Of a stretch of DNA of 38,198 nt, positions 9,123 through 17,997 are shown piece by piece (the first letter of the stretch is position 1; each line of letters opens with the position of its first letter). The translations under genes were made by a program, and so were the position numbers. The notes below the pieces were generated by a model. That model saw only the letters and a list, made by a program, of their open reading frames with translations. It was not told where the DNA came from and did not search any database. The stretch is from DATACN01 sp038215095. Its GTDB lineage: Bacteria; Actinomycetota; Thermoleophilia; Solirubrobacterales; Thermoleophilaceae. The stretch lies in the NCBI GenBank assembly GCA_038215095.1, contig JBBQRG010000022.1, forward strand, positions 1 to 38,198. Reading direction: 5' to 3'.

Positions 9123-11828
9123 GTGAGAGGCGAGCCCTTTGGACGCGTCGTGCGTCTGGTCACGAGGCGGCCGCTGCTGGTGCTGGGACTGGTCGCGGTG
9201 CTGGCGCTGGGCGGCGCGGTACTGGCGCTGCGCCTGCAGCCGAGCTCCAGCACCGACACGCTGGTGAACCGCTCGTCGAGCACCTTCAAGGCCACCGAGC
9301 GCTTCAAGCACGACTTCGGCGACGAGGCGGTGATCGTGCTGGTGAAGGGCAACCTACAGCGCGAGCTGCTGACAGCCGACCTCGGCCGCCTGGTCCGGCT
9401 TGAGGGCTGCCTGTCGGGGAACGTGCCCGAGCAGGGGCTGAAGTCGCTGCCCAAGCAGTGCACCGAGATCAAGCGGCTCAGGCCGGCGAAGGTGGTCTTC
9501 GGGCCCGGCACGTTCATCAACACTGCGGCCACCCAGATCACCAACCGCTTCCTGCAGCAGCGCCAGGCCGTCGCCAACCAGGCCGAGGTGGTGGCCACTG
9601 CGGCGCGCAGGCTGTCGGCCAAGCGCGGCGACTCGAAGGCCAAGCAGAACAAGCTGGCGGACGCCGCGCGCAAGGCGAAGATGGCGGAGTTCAGCCAACA
9701 GGCGATCGGGCTGGCGCTGCGCTACGGGCTCACCGGGCTGCCGTCACTCGGCAACCCCGACTTCGTGTCCACCCTCGTGTTCGACTCGAGCGCCGGTGAG
9801 GTGGGCGTTCCGAAAACGAAGTTCGCCTACCTGTTCCCCAGCAGGAACGCGGCGCTCATCCAGGCGCGCCTGCGGCCCGATCTGACCGACCAGCAGCGAA
9901 AGCGCGCGATCGAGCTTTTCCGGCAGGTCACGCAGGACTCCCATCTGAAGCCGCTGCGCGGCGCGCGCTACGTGGTGACCGGGGTTCCGGTGGTCACCGA
10001 GGGCCTGGCCGACGCGGTGCAGCACTCGATCTTCGTGCTGCTCGGGGCAGCGCTGCTGGTGATGGCCGCGACGCTGGCGCTCGTGTTCCGCACCCGGCTG
10101 CGGCTGCTGCCGCTGGGGCTCGCGCTGGCGGCGTCCGCGATGACCTTCGGCGCGCTCGCGCTGGCGGGCGGTAGCCTGACGATGGCGTCGATCGCGGTGC
10201 TGCCGGTGCTGATCGGATTGGCGGTGGACTACGCCATCCAGTTCCAGGCGCGCTTCGACGAGGAGCGCCAGCGGTCCCCGGACGGCGACCCCGCCGAGCA
10301 GGCGGTGGCCGCGGCCCGCGCCGGCGGGCCCACGATCGCCACGGCGGGGCTGGCGACCGCGGTGGGCTTTCTCGTGCTGCTGCTTTCGCCAGTGCCGATG
10401 GTGCGCAACTTCGGCGCGCTGCTGGTGGTGGGCATCGGGCTCGCGCTGATCTGCGCGCTGACCGCGGGCTTCGCCGCGCTCAGCCGCTTCGCGAGCCCGC
10501 GCGAGGACGTACCGCCGATGCTGCCGCGCGTACGCGAGCGGGCCGGCAGGCTGGGCGCGTCGATCGCCGGCCACCCGCGCGTGGAGCGGCTGCGCGAGGA
10601 CCTGGCCAACCGCTCCTGGCGCGCGCTCGACTACTCGCTCACCAGGCCGAAGCGCGTGCTGGCGCTTGGCCTGGCCGTGGCGATAGTGGGGCTGGCGCTG
10701 GACACCCAGAGCAAGGTGGTGTCAGACGTGCGCGAGCTGGTGCCCCAGAAGCTGCAGTCCCTCCAGGACGTGAACCTGCTGGAGAAGGAGACCGGCGTGT
10801 CCGGCGAGATCGACGTGACGGTGCGCGCCGACGACATCACCCGGCCGGGCGTGATCGCCTGGATGACCCGCTTCCAGGCCGGGGCGCTCAAGGCGCACGG
10901 CTACAAGTCGGGCAAGAGCTGCATCCAGGAGAAGAACCCACCTGAGCTGTGCCCGGCGCTGTCGCTCCCGGACATCTTCAGCTCGGCCCCGGCGCAGCTG
11001 ACCCGGACCCAGGTGGGCGGCCTGCTCGACGCGGTGCCGTCCTACTTCTCGCAGGGCGTGGTGTCGAAGGACCGCAAGACCGCCAACCTGGCTTTCGGCA
11101 TCCGGCTGATGCCGCTCGACCGCCAGAACGAGGTCGTCAACGACCTGAAGTCGCGGCTCGACCCGCCGCAGGGCGTACAGGCCTCGGTGGTGGGGCTGCC
11201 GGTGCTGGCCGCCGAGTCGAACGCGACGCTGTCGTCGCCGCTGCGCCGCGTGCTGTCGCTGCTGGCGGCGCTCGCGGGCGTCTTCCTCGTGCTCTGGGCG
11301 GTGCGCCGCTCACGCCGAGCGGCCGCCGTGCCGCTGATCCCGATCGCGCTGGCCAGCGGCTGGTCGGCGGGGCTGCTGTTCATCCTCGGGATGCTGCCCG
11401 GGCCGCTGCGGGTCGAGCTGAACCCGATGTCAGTCACGCTCGGCGCGCTGGTCATCGCCATCTCCACCGAGTTCAGCGTGCTGCTGTCGTCGCGCTACGC
11501 GCAGGAGCGCGAGCGGGGCGCCGGCCCGGCGCGCGCGATCGAGCTGGCCTACGCCTCCACGGGCGCCGCCGTGCTGGCCTCCGGGGTCACCGCCATCGCG
11601 GGCTTCGCCGCGCTGATGGCGTCGGACATCCGCATGCTGCGGGACTTCGGCATCGTGACCGTGCTCGACCTGAGCCTGTCGCTGGTGGGCGTGATGCTGG
11701 TGCTGCCCGCGGCGCTCATCTGGGCCGAGCAGCACGGGGCCTTCACGCTGCGCGACCTCGACCCGCGGCCGCTTGCGCGCGAGCTGTGGGAGGCGAGGCC
11801 GCGCCGCGCCCAGCCGGACCCCCGATGA
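9123..11828 (+). CDS. MMPL/RND-superfamily transporter
   Basis: A 901-residue transporter with two MMPL halves. A first transmembrane helix (about residues 19-38) precedes a large extracytoplasmic domain, then a helix bundle with GLAVDYAIQFQARF near 364-377, the conserved MMPL TM4 motif with its Asp-Tyr. The second half repeats this: an external domain around 550-690, then helices with ISTEFSVLLSSRY near 780, where Glu replaces the Asp. The family exports lipids or hydrophobic compounds using proton motive force. Placement directly after an MCE hexad suggests paired lipid traffic (MCE import or transfer, MMPL export), an inference. Its stop overlaps the next start (ATGA 11825-11828). Size is somewhat below mycobacterial MmpL proteins and like hopanoid-type RND proteins. 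Confidence 0.9.
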   Translation: MRGEPFGRVVRLVTRRPLLVLGLVAVLALGGAVLALRLQPSSSTDTLVNRSSSTFKATERFKHDFGDEAVIVLVKGNLQRELLTADLGRLVRLEGCLSGNVPEQGLKSLPKQCTEIKRLRPAKVVFGPGTFINTAATQITNRFLQQRQAVANQAEVVATAARRLSAKRGDSKAKQNKLADAARKAKMAEFSQQAIGLALRYGLTGLPSLGNPDFVSTLVFDSSAGEVGVPKTKFAYLFPSRNAALIQARLRPDLTDQQRKRAIELFRQVTQDSHLKPLRGARYVVTGVPVVTEGLADAVQHSIFVLLGAALLVMAATLALVFRTRLRLLPLGLALAASAMTFGALALAGGSLTMASIAVLPVLIGLAVDYAIQFQARFDEERQRSPDGDPAEQAVAAARAGGPTIATAGLATAVGFLVLLLSPVPMVRNFGALLVVGIGLALICALTAGFAALSRFASPREDVPPMLPRVRERAGRLGASIAGHPRVERLREDLANRSWRALDYSLTRPKRVLALGLAVAIVGLALDTQSKVVSDVRELVPQKLQSLQDVNLLEKETGVSGEIDVTVRADDITRPGVIAWMTRFQAGALKAHGYKSGKSCIQEKNPPELCPALSLPDIFSSAPAQLTRTQVGGLLDAVPSYFSQGVVSKDRKTANLAFGIRLMPLDRQNEVVNDLKSRLDPPQGVQASVVGLPVLAAESNATLSSPLRRVLSLLAALAGVFLVLWAVRRSRRAAAVPLIPIALASGWSAGLLFILGMLPGPLRVELNPMSVTLGALVIAISTEFSVLLSSRYAQERERGAGPARAIELAYASTGAAVLASGVTAIAGFAALMASDIRMLRDFGIVTVLDLSLSLVGVMLVLPAALIWAEQHGAFTLRDLDPRPLARELWEARPRRAQPDPR

Positions 11829-12574
11829 GCGAGGACCGCTTCGGCGACCTCGGCCCGAGCGGGGCCGAGCGGCGCGAGTCGATCGGCGAGCGACTGGCGG
11901 AGCGCGACAGGACCCACCCCGAGCCCGGCGGCCCGCCGCGCCGGCCGGACGTGCCGCGCGCCGGCAACAAGTACGCCTGGGTGGTGGGCATCGTGATGCT
12001 GATGGGCATCGCGGTGCTGCTCTGGCGCAGCTCGATTCCGAACGCGGGGGAGGGCGTGCAGGGCCCGCCGAAGGGCAGGCTGGCGCCCGCCTTCGCCGCC
12101 CCGCTGGCCACGGGCCACCTCAAGGGGCAGGCCAACGTCTGCCAGCGCCGGCCCTGCCCCAGCAACGCCGGCCCCCGGCCCGCCTGCCAGGTGCGCGCCC
12201 GTGACGCGCTCAACGTCTGCGCCCTGCGCGACCAGCCGCTTGTGCTGACCTTCGTGTTCGACCGCGGGGCGGACTGCCTGCCGCAGGTGGATCGCGCCGA
12301 GCGGCTCAGCCGTGAGCTGCGCGGCGTGCACTTCGCCGCGGTCTTCTTCAGCCGCAAGGACCGCGACACGGTGCGCCGGGTGGTGCAGGCGCGCGGCTGG
12401 CGCGAACCGGTGGGCGTGGACTCCGACGGCGCGATCGCGAACCTCTACAGGGTGGGCGGCTGCCCGACCACCGTGTTCGCCGCGCCGGGGGGCAAGGTGC
12501 GCGACACCGCGCTGGGGAACCTCACCGAGCAGCAGCTACGGACCCGGGCGCAGCGGCTCCTCGGAAGCGGATGA
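11825..12574 (+). CDS. Membrane-anchored, Cys-rich thioredoxin-fold protein (TlpA/AhpC-TSA-like)
   Basis: A 249-residue protein with a charged cytoplasmic tail, one transmembrane helix (about 51-67) and an external thioredoxin-like domain starting around GRLAPAFAAPLATG, typical of AhpC/TSA/TlpA N-termini. The later GGCPTTVFAAPGGKV (211-225) resembles the cis-Pro strand-loop of thioredoxin folds. The expected active-site position reads GADCLPQ: C151 is present but the second Cys of CxxC is replaced by Gln154. An inserted segment at about 104-132 adds C106, C111, C121 and C132, and C213 precedes the cis-Pro. A single-Cys peroxidatic role or a structural disulfide role is possible. ATGA overlaps on both sides tie it to the MMPL gene and to the B3/4 gene. 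Confidence 0.75.
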   Translation: MSEDRFGDLGPSGAERRESIGERLAERDRTHPEPGGPPRRPDVPRAGNKYAWVVGIVMLMGIAVLLWRSSIPNAGEGVQGPPKGRLAPAFAAPLATGHLKGQANVCQRRPCPSNAGPRPACQVRARDALNVCALRDQPLVLTFVFDRGADCLPQVDRAERLSRELRGVHFAAVFFSRKDRDTVRRVVQARGWREPVGVDSDGAIANLYRVGGCPTTVFAAPGGKVRDTALGNLTEQQLRTRAQRLLGSG

Positions 12575-13224
12575 GCGGGCAGGAGCTCGAGCTCGACCTG
12601 CGCGAGGGCTGGGTGGAGCCCGCGCTGGCGGAGGAGTTCCCCGAGCTCGGCCTGACCTACACGCCGCTCGAGGCGCGGCCGGGCAGCAGCCCGGTCTCCG
12701 TGAAGCGCCGGCTGCGCGGACTGGCGGACCGCTATACGGGCTCGAAGGTGGTGCACATGCGCCAGGATCCGGTGCCCTGGGCCTACCGCGTCTTCGCCCG
12801 CCAGGTGGGCATCGACCCGGACACCGACCGCACCCCGGTCGAGCGCGTCGCGCTGCAGCGGCTGATGAAGGGCGGCCTGCCGAGCGAGAACGTGGTGGAC
12901 GACGCGCTCACGATCGCGGTGGCCGAGACCGGCGTGCCAGTGGTGGCCTTCGACGGCGACCGCGTGGGGGCTTCGATCGGGCTCAGGCTGGCGGTTTCGG
13001 GCGAGCGGCTCGAGGCGCGGCGAGCGCTGGCGCGCGGGCAGCTGGTGGTGGCAGACGAGGAGCGGCCGCTCGCTGTCGTGCTGGGCGAGGTGGGCCCCGA
13101 GGCGGGCGTGACCGAAGCCACCCAGCGGATGGTGCTGGCGGCCCTCGCGTGCAAGGGCGTGCCCCGCATCAGCGTCGAGGAGGCGCTCTGGATCGCGGCC
13201 GAGACCCTGCTCGCGGGCGCCTGA
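12571..13224 (+). CDS. B3/4 (tRNA-binding-like) domain protein
   Basis: A 217-residue protein resembling stand-alone B3/4 domain proteins, which share a fold with the B3/B4 (editing) region of phenylalanyl-tRNA synthetase beta. Matching features are VPWAYRVFARQVGIDPDTDRTP early on and VVAFDGDRVGASIGLRLA in the core, followed by GQLVVADEERPLAVVLGE. There are no catalytic synthetase domains. Such proteins are often poorly characterised; editing or ligand binding is possible but unproved. The start overlaps the thioredoxin-like gene by 4 bp, making this the last gene of the coupled block begun by the MMPL gene. Its functional link to lipid transport is not evident. Confidence 0.75.
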   Translation: MSGQELELDLREGWVEPALAEEFPELGLTYTPLEARPGSSPVSVKRRLRGLADRYTGSKVVHMRQDPVPWAYRVFARQVGIDPDTDRTPVERVALQRLMKGGLPSENVVDDALTIAVAETGVPVVAFDGDRVGASIGLRLAVSGERLEARRALARGQLVVADEERPLAVVLGEVGPEAGVTEATQRMVLAALACKGVPRISVEEALWIAAETLLAGA

Positions 13225-13231
13225 CGGCTGG

Positions 13232-13237
13232 TACCCT
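13232..13237 (+). promoter_or_regulatory. Candidate -10 element TACCCT upstream of the 13266 gene
   Basis: The hexamer is identical to that of the MMPL gene. It lies 28 nt before the GTG at 13266, leaving a leader of about 20 nt containing AAAGG (13257-13261) as ribosome-binding site. Confidence 0.4.
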
Positions 13238-13265
13238 GGGGCCCAGTCCTGCGCTGAAAGGCAAC

Positions 13266-13754
13266 GTGGCAGAGCTACTCGAGCACAGAATCGCACCGTT
13301 CGTCGCGCCGACGACGGTTCCCGACGAGCGCGCTGCGCGCCGCTCGATGCTGGGCCAGATCGCGCGCCTCGAGGGCGAGCTGTCGCAGCTCTTCTGCTCC
13401 ACCTGGCCGCGCAAGGGCTTCGAGTTCGCCGTGCCATCGCGCGGCGGTCCGCGGGTGCTGCCGCTGGCCGAGCTCGAGGAGCTGCGCGACGACCTTGCCG
13501 ACCGCGTCGCTTACGCGCGCCGCGCCCTCAGCGATCGCACCTACGTCGAGGAGCAGAACCGCCGGCTGATCGAGGAGATGATGCTCGAGCCGGAGCGCTT
13601 CAAGTGGGTGCGCGTGGCCAACGAGGACATCGGCGAGCCGGGCTGCAAGCACTGGCACGTCCGCCCGCGCCTTGGCGTCATAGGCATGATGCTCAACTGG
13701 TGGCGCGTCAAGATCTCCTCCGGCTGTCCCTTAGCCACCGAACACCTGGCCTGA
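13266..13754 (+). CDS. Conserved protein of unknown function with CxHWHxRPR motif
   Basis: A 162-residue protein from GTG 13266, preceded by AAAGG at 4-nt spacing. The frame is open far upstream but that extension runs inside the B3/4 gene and is not supported. The protein is mostly helical (REALSD, YVEEQNRRLIEEMM) and ends with a conserved-looking block GCKHWHVRPRLGVIGMMLNWWRVKISSGCPLA. The spaced Cys/His residues (C-x-H-x-H and a later Cys) could bind a metal, which is inference. I do not recognise a characterised family. It abuts the next gene with no spacer, so the two are probably co-transcribed. Confidence 0.7.
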   Translation: MAELLEHRIAPFVAPTTVPDERAARRSMLGQIARLEGELSQLFCSTWPRKGFEFAVPSRGGPRVLPLAELEELRDDLADRVAYARRALSDRTYVEEQNRRLIEEMMLEPERFKWVRVANEDIGEPGCKHWHVRPRLGVIGMMLNWWRVKISSGCPLATEHLA

Positions 13755-14285
13755 ATGGGACGGCGTAGCCGAAAGCGCGCGCTGCCCGAAGGCGGCTCCG
13801 CCGCCGGGCGGGCCGACGCCGCGACCACGCGCGCCGAGCGCGACGCCGCGCGTCGCGCGCGGCGCGGCGAGGGCGCACGCAGGCCCAAGCCTCGCCCCGG
13901 GCGGCCGCGCATCGAGGACCGGCCGCCGGCGCCGTGGGGCAACTTCCCGCTCTCGGAGCTCGTGATCGTGCTGGGCATCGGCCTCATGACGTGGGGATTT
14001 CTCAGCTGGAGCGGGCGCGGCCACCTGCGCTTCGGCGCGGGCCTCGCGCTCGCCTCGCTGGCCGGCCTCGAGCTGGCGCTGCGCGAGCACCTCGCGGGCT
14101 ACCGCTCGCACTCGAGCCTGCTGGCGGGCGCCGCGGCGCTGATCGCGGTGTCGCTGCTCGCGCTCGGCCCCGGACCGCACCTGGCGTGGGCGCTCACGGC
14201 GATCGCCACGGTGGTCTTCGGCCTGGCCTTCTACGGGCTTCGGGAGCTGTTCAAGCGGCGCTCCGGGGGCATCGGATTTCGCTAG
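13755..14285 (+). CDS. Small membrane protein with basic N-terminal tail
   Basis: A 176-residue protein whose first 60 residues are Arg/Ala-rich and disordered (TTRAERDAARRARRGEG), followed by four hydrophobic segments at about 66-84, 92-108, 117-135 and 138-160. It ends in FKRRSGGIGFR. The ATG directly follows the previous TGA (13752-13754), so it is probably translated from the same message. No family is recognised; a DNA- or membrane-surface role for the basic tail would be guesswork. Coding is supported by the amphipathic pattern and strong third-position G/C bias. Confidence 0.65.
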   Translation: MGRRSRKRALPEGGSAAGRADAATTRAERDAARRARRGEGARRPKPRPGRPRIEDRPPAPWGNFPLSELVIVLGIGLMTWGFLSWSGRGHLRFGAGLALASLAGLELALREHLAGYRSHSSLLAGAAALIAVSLLALGPGPHLAWALTAIATVVFGLAFYGLRELFKRRSGGIGFR

Positions 14286-14288
14286 CTT
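14283..14288 (+). promoter_or_regulatory. -10 element TAGCTT for a leaderless transcript
   Basis: TAGCTT begins inside the preceding stop codon and ends 6 nt before the ATG at 14295, with no Shine-Dalgarno sequence between. Confidence 0.45.
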
Positions 14289-14294
14289 GCCCGC

Positions 14295-14675
14295 ATGCGC
14301 AACCTGCTGCGCGCCGGGGGGAGCGGGGTCATCCTGGTGTTGCTGATGCTCGGCGGCGGCCTCGTGCTGTGGATCGGCGTGCCGGCGGGCTGGCTCTGGG
14401 TCGGCGGCCGCGTCGAGGGCGCGACGAACTCGATCGGGCTCGCTCTGCTCGCGATGCTGGCGGGGGTGGTGGCCAGCATCGCCGTGATCGTGCCCGCGCT
14501 GAGCTGGCTCAACTTCAAGCACGGCCAGCTGCGCGAGGCCCGCGGGCTCGAGAGCCATGGCCAGACCGCGCTCGAGGGCGTGATGACCGTGAGCGTGGTG
14601 ATCGCCGTGATCGCCTTCGTGATCTGGTTCTTCGTGATCGAGGGGCCGGGGCCGTCGCTGGCTCCACGGCAGTGA
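14295..14675 (+). CDS. Small integral membrane protein
   Basis: A 126-residue protein with three hydrophobic helices (about residues 11-36, 48-70 and 93-114) and a short Pro-rich tail. The central loop contains WLNFKHGQLREARGLESHG. No characterised family is recognised. The start is supported by the leaderless -10 arrangement just upstream. The next gene begins 7 nt after its stop, so it may be expressed with the VOC protein. Confidence 0.65.
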   Translation: MRNLLRAGGSGVILVLLMLGGGLVLWIGVPAGWLWVGGRVEGATNSIGLALLAMLAGVVASIAVIVPALSWLNFKHGQLREARGLESHGQTALEGVMTVSVVIAVIAFVIWFFVIEGPGPSLAPRQ

Positions 14676-14682
14676 GCCCGCG

Positions 14683-15129
14683 TTGAGCGCCGAGGGCGAG
14701 CAGCCGCGGCGGCTGCGCATCGCGGGCCTTCATCACATCACGGTGATCTGCCGCGACGTGCAGCGCTCGCTCGACTTCTACCGCAACCTGCTCGGCATGC
14801 GGCTGGTGCGCCAGACGGTCAACGAGGACGACGAGAGCGCCCGCCACCTCTACTTCGGCGACGAGCGCGGCCGGCCCGGCACGCTCGTGACCTGCCTCGA
14901 GTATCCGCAGCTCGGGGAGGGCAAGGTGGGCCCGGGCTCGACCCACCACTTCGCCCTGGCCGTGGGCTCGGTCGAGGAGCTGACGGGATGGCGCGACTAC
15001 CTCGGCTCGCGGGGAGTGCCGTGCACCGAGGTGATGGAGCGTGGGCCCTACAGCTCGATCTACCTGCGCGACCCCGACGGCCACGTCGTCGAGCTGGCCG
15101 CGGGCGCCGCCGAGCTGCTCGAGGAATGA
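14683..15129 (+). CDS. VOC superfamily (glyoxalase/ring-cleaving dioxygenase-like) protein
   Basis: A 148-residue vicinal-oxygen-chelate protein from TTG 14683. It has two beta-alpha-beta-beta-beta modules: GLHHITVICRDVQRSLDFY with LGMRLVRQTVN, and STHHFALAVGSVEEL with YLRDPDGHVVELAA. The usual metal ligands are visible as His in LHHITV, His in THHFAL and Glu in HVVELAA. The first half resembles the start of MhqO/PcpA-type ring-cleaving dioxygenases, which are about twice as long, so this is a single-unit relative. Substrate unknown; resistance, lyase or dioxygenase roles are all possible. It runs convergently into the mIHF-like gene with 7 bp between stops. Confidence 0.8.
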   Translation: MSAEGEQPRRLRIAGLHHITVICRDVQRSLDFYRNLLGMRLVRQTVNEDDESARHLYFGDERGRPGTLVTCLEYPQLGEGKVGPGSTHHFALAVGSVEELTGWRDYLGSRGVPCTEVMERGPYSSIYLRDPDGHVVELAAGAAELLEE

Positions 15130-15136
15130 AGCGGGG

Positions 15137-15541
15137 TCAGGCTGCGCTCAGAGCGTGCTCGGGCATCGCGGCCCGGGCCGTCGGCGTGACCACACGCTCG
15201 CCGGGCTGCTCCGCCGCCATCGCGCATTTGGCCGTCAGCACGGCCGCCAGCGCAAGGCGCTGGCGCTCCGTGAGTGTGCCGATCTGCTTGTTCTCGGGCA
15301 CCCCAAGGGACACAAGCAACCGCCTGCAGCGAGTCCTTCCCCAACGCTTCTGGCTCATCAGCAGGTCGCTCACCGACATGCTGTGGGCCTGCCAGGGGCA
15401 GGTGAGCACGACGTCCGCCGCCGACAGCTCACCAGCCGCGATCTTCCGCTTCATCCGTGCACGGGCCAGCCGAACCCTGTTCGCGTACTCGAGGGCGCGA
15501 AGATGCTGTTGCTCCGCCCCAATGGTGGCTGTATCGCCCAT
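15137..15541 (-). CDS. Actinobacterial integration-host-factor-like (mIHF) DNA-binding protein
   Basis: A 134-residue protein from ATG 15541, chosen for the Shine-Dalgarno GGAGG at 5-nt spacing; the longer open frame upstream has no such signal. The core matches the actinobacterial IHF family: an N-terminal helix (ANRVRLARARMKRKIA), a middle segment, then VSDLLMSQKRWGRTRCRRLL and LGVPENKQIGTLTERQRLAL, corresponding to the helix-two-turn-helix that clamps and bends DNA in mycobacterial mIHF. A Cys/Trp-containing insertion (VVLTCPWQAHS) and an Ala-rich tail differ from the about 105-residue mycobacterial protein. Expected role: nucleoid organisation. It diverges from pyruvate kinase across a 266-bp gap. 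Confidence 0.75.
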   Translation of the reverse strand: MGDTATIGAEQQHLRALEYANRVRLARARMKRKIAAGELSAADVVLTCPWQAHSMSVSDLLMSQKRWGRTRCRRLLVSLGVPENKQIGTLTERQRLALAAVLTAKCAMAAEQPGERVVTPTARAAMPEHALSAA

Positions 15542-15691
15542 CAGATCCTCCCCGCGCTTGGCGCGCGTATCTCGCCGGATGCATTTCCCCTGCCGACCTC
15601 TCAGATCCTTGGCGCCGGCATCGCGACGAGAAAAGCAAAGCCCGCGATCGGACACGAATCCCGACCGAACTGTCCACTCCCTCACTGCGAT

Positions 15692-15709
15692 GCGGCCCCC
15701 AAAGGCCGC
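15692..15709. repeat. Perfect inverted repeat in the mIHF-pyk intergenic region
   Basis: GCGGCC and GGCCGC are separated by CCCAAA, giving an 18-bp hairpin or operator-like palindrome. The 266-bp gap 15542-15807 otherwise holds the mIHF-like ribosome-binding site at one end and the pyk promoter at the other; no gene is seen in it. Confidence 0.4.
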
Positions 15710-15791
15710 GGCCAAGATATGCGCGTCCGGCCGCGAGCGTCAACTGTCCGCGCGGGAGCTCGGTCGCTAAGAGCGGGCTTTTCCTCTCGGG

Positions 15792-15797
15792 TATGTT
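15792..15797 (+). promoter_or_regulatory. Candidate -10 element TATGTT for pyruvate kinase
   Basis: TATGTT lies 10 nt before the ATG at 15808, with GGAGAG (15798-15803) between. The transcript would have only a few leader nucleotides. Confidence 0.35.
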
Positions 15798-15807
15798 GGA
15801 GAGCGGA

Positions 15808-17220
<1,413 letters not shown>

Positions 17221-17232
17221 CCCAGTAACCAG

Positions 17233-17289
17233 TAACGCGTCCCTTAGCGCGCCCCCCGCCAAGTGCAGCGCGCGTTAAGGGACGCGTTA
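17233..17289. terminator. Shared 20-bp-stem terminator between pyk and the CGNR gene
   Basis: The arms 17233-17252 and 17270-17289 pair over 20 positions (19 Watson-Crick plus one G-U in the plus transcript), with a 17-nt loop. Downstream in the plus direction is GTGGGTTTT. The gene on the minus strand uses TTA at 17287-17289 (TAA) inside the right arm as its stop, so the structure serves both convergent genes and overlaps one of them. Confidence 0.8.
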
Positions 17290-17853
17290 GTGGGTTTTCT
17301 GCCGCTTGCGGTACGCACGCGCCTTCTCAACGTTCCCGCAGGAGGCCATGTCGCACCAACGGGCTGAGCGGTTCTTCGAGTTGTCGTAGAAGGCCCATTG
17401 GCAGCAGTCGCGCGGGCAGGCCTTGAAGCGCTCCCAGCTTCCGTCGGCGACCGAGGTCGCCACGGCGCCCAACAGGGCGGCCAGCGCTCCGTCCACGCCC
17501 CCTGCGTCCGGCTCGAGGCGTGGTCGGCCGGCCAGCGCCTGGACGCGTAGGCCGGCGCGGCTGGCGGCGCGGTCCAGGCGCTCCACGGCGCCGGTGTCGA
17601 GCTCGACGCCGTTGTTGGCCAGCGCCAGCGCCCGCAGGCCCTCGCGGACGTCCACGGCGCGGCGCAGGTCGCCCTCCGTGACCTCCTCGTCGGCTGCCAT
17701 CAGCTCGCGCTCGGCAAGCCAGGCCTGCAGAGCGGCGGGAGAGACGAACTCCTCTTCGTCCTCGTGGCTGTCGTGCATGTGGAGGCTGTTCACGAAGCGC
17801 TCGACCAGCTCGAGCTGCCCGGGCGGTTGCTTGGTGGGGCTTTGCTCCTCCAT
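17287..17853 (-). CDS. CGNR zinc-finger / ABATE-domain putative transcriptional regulator
   Basis: A 188-residue protein with an N-terminal ABATE-like region (QLELVERFVNSLHMHD, residues 13-28, then helices to about 130) and a C-terminal CGNR zinc finger. The finger has CPRDCCQWAFYDNSKNRS followed by ARWCDMASCGNVEKARAYRKR; the four Cys and the final CGN-R give the family its name. Members are thought to be stress-related regulators in actinobacteria, with targets generally unknown. The ATG has GGAG at 6-nt spacing. It is divergent from the 17998 gene, which it might regulate through the 144-bp intergenic region. The stop codon lies in the shared terminator. Confidence 0.85.
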   Translation of the reverse strand: MEEQSPTKQPPGQLELVERFVNSLHMHDSHEDEEEFVSPAALQAWLAERELMAADEEVTEGDLRRAVDVREGLRALALANNGVELDTGAVERLDRAASRAGLRVQALAGRPRLEPDAGGVDGALAALLGAVATSVADGSWERFKACPRDCCQWAFYDNSKNRSARWCDMASCGNVEKARAYRKRQKTH

Positions 17854-17863
17854 CAGCGTCTCC

Positions 17864-17869
17864 AGTCTA
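17864..17869 (-). promoter_or_regulatory. Candidate -10 element TAGACT for the CGNR gene
   Basis: On the minus strand TAGACT is followed by GGAGACGCTG and the ATG at 17853, so the leader would be only a few nucleotides and includes the GGAG. The same hexamer precedes the TPP riboswitch at 26883-26888. Confidence 0.4.
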
Positions 17870-17921
17870 GGTCATTAGCCGGTGTGATAACAGCGCTGCT
17901 TATACCGGGTAGAAGTATCTC

Positions 17922-17958
17922 GTAACTTGCTATCGACGGTTACTGGTGTTAGAGTACC
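17922..17958. promoter_or_regulatory. Possible operator region in the CGNR divergent intergenic space
   Basis: GTAAC (17922-17926) and GTTAC (17939-17943) form an inverted repeat. The latter begins a second imperfect dyad, GGTTACT...AGTACC, ending at 17958. These overlap the candidate -10 TAGAGT (17950-17955) of the plus-strand gene, a typical repressor position. The region is AT-richer than its surroundings. Functional significance is inference. Confidence 0.25.
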
Positions 17959-17997
17959 ACCTACATGGAAAAGCCGGTTACGCCGAGGAGGCCGACT

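Noticed and set aside
17922..17958. Attachment site or IS end
   Set aside because: The short dyads are compatible with an operator; there is no integrase, transposase or target duplication around them.
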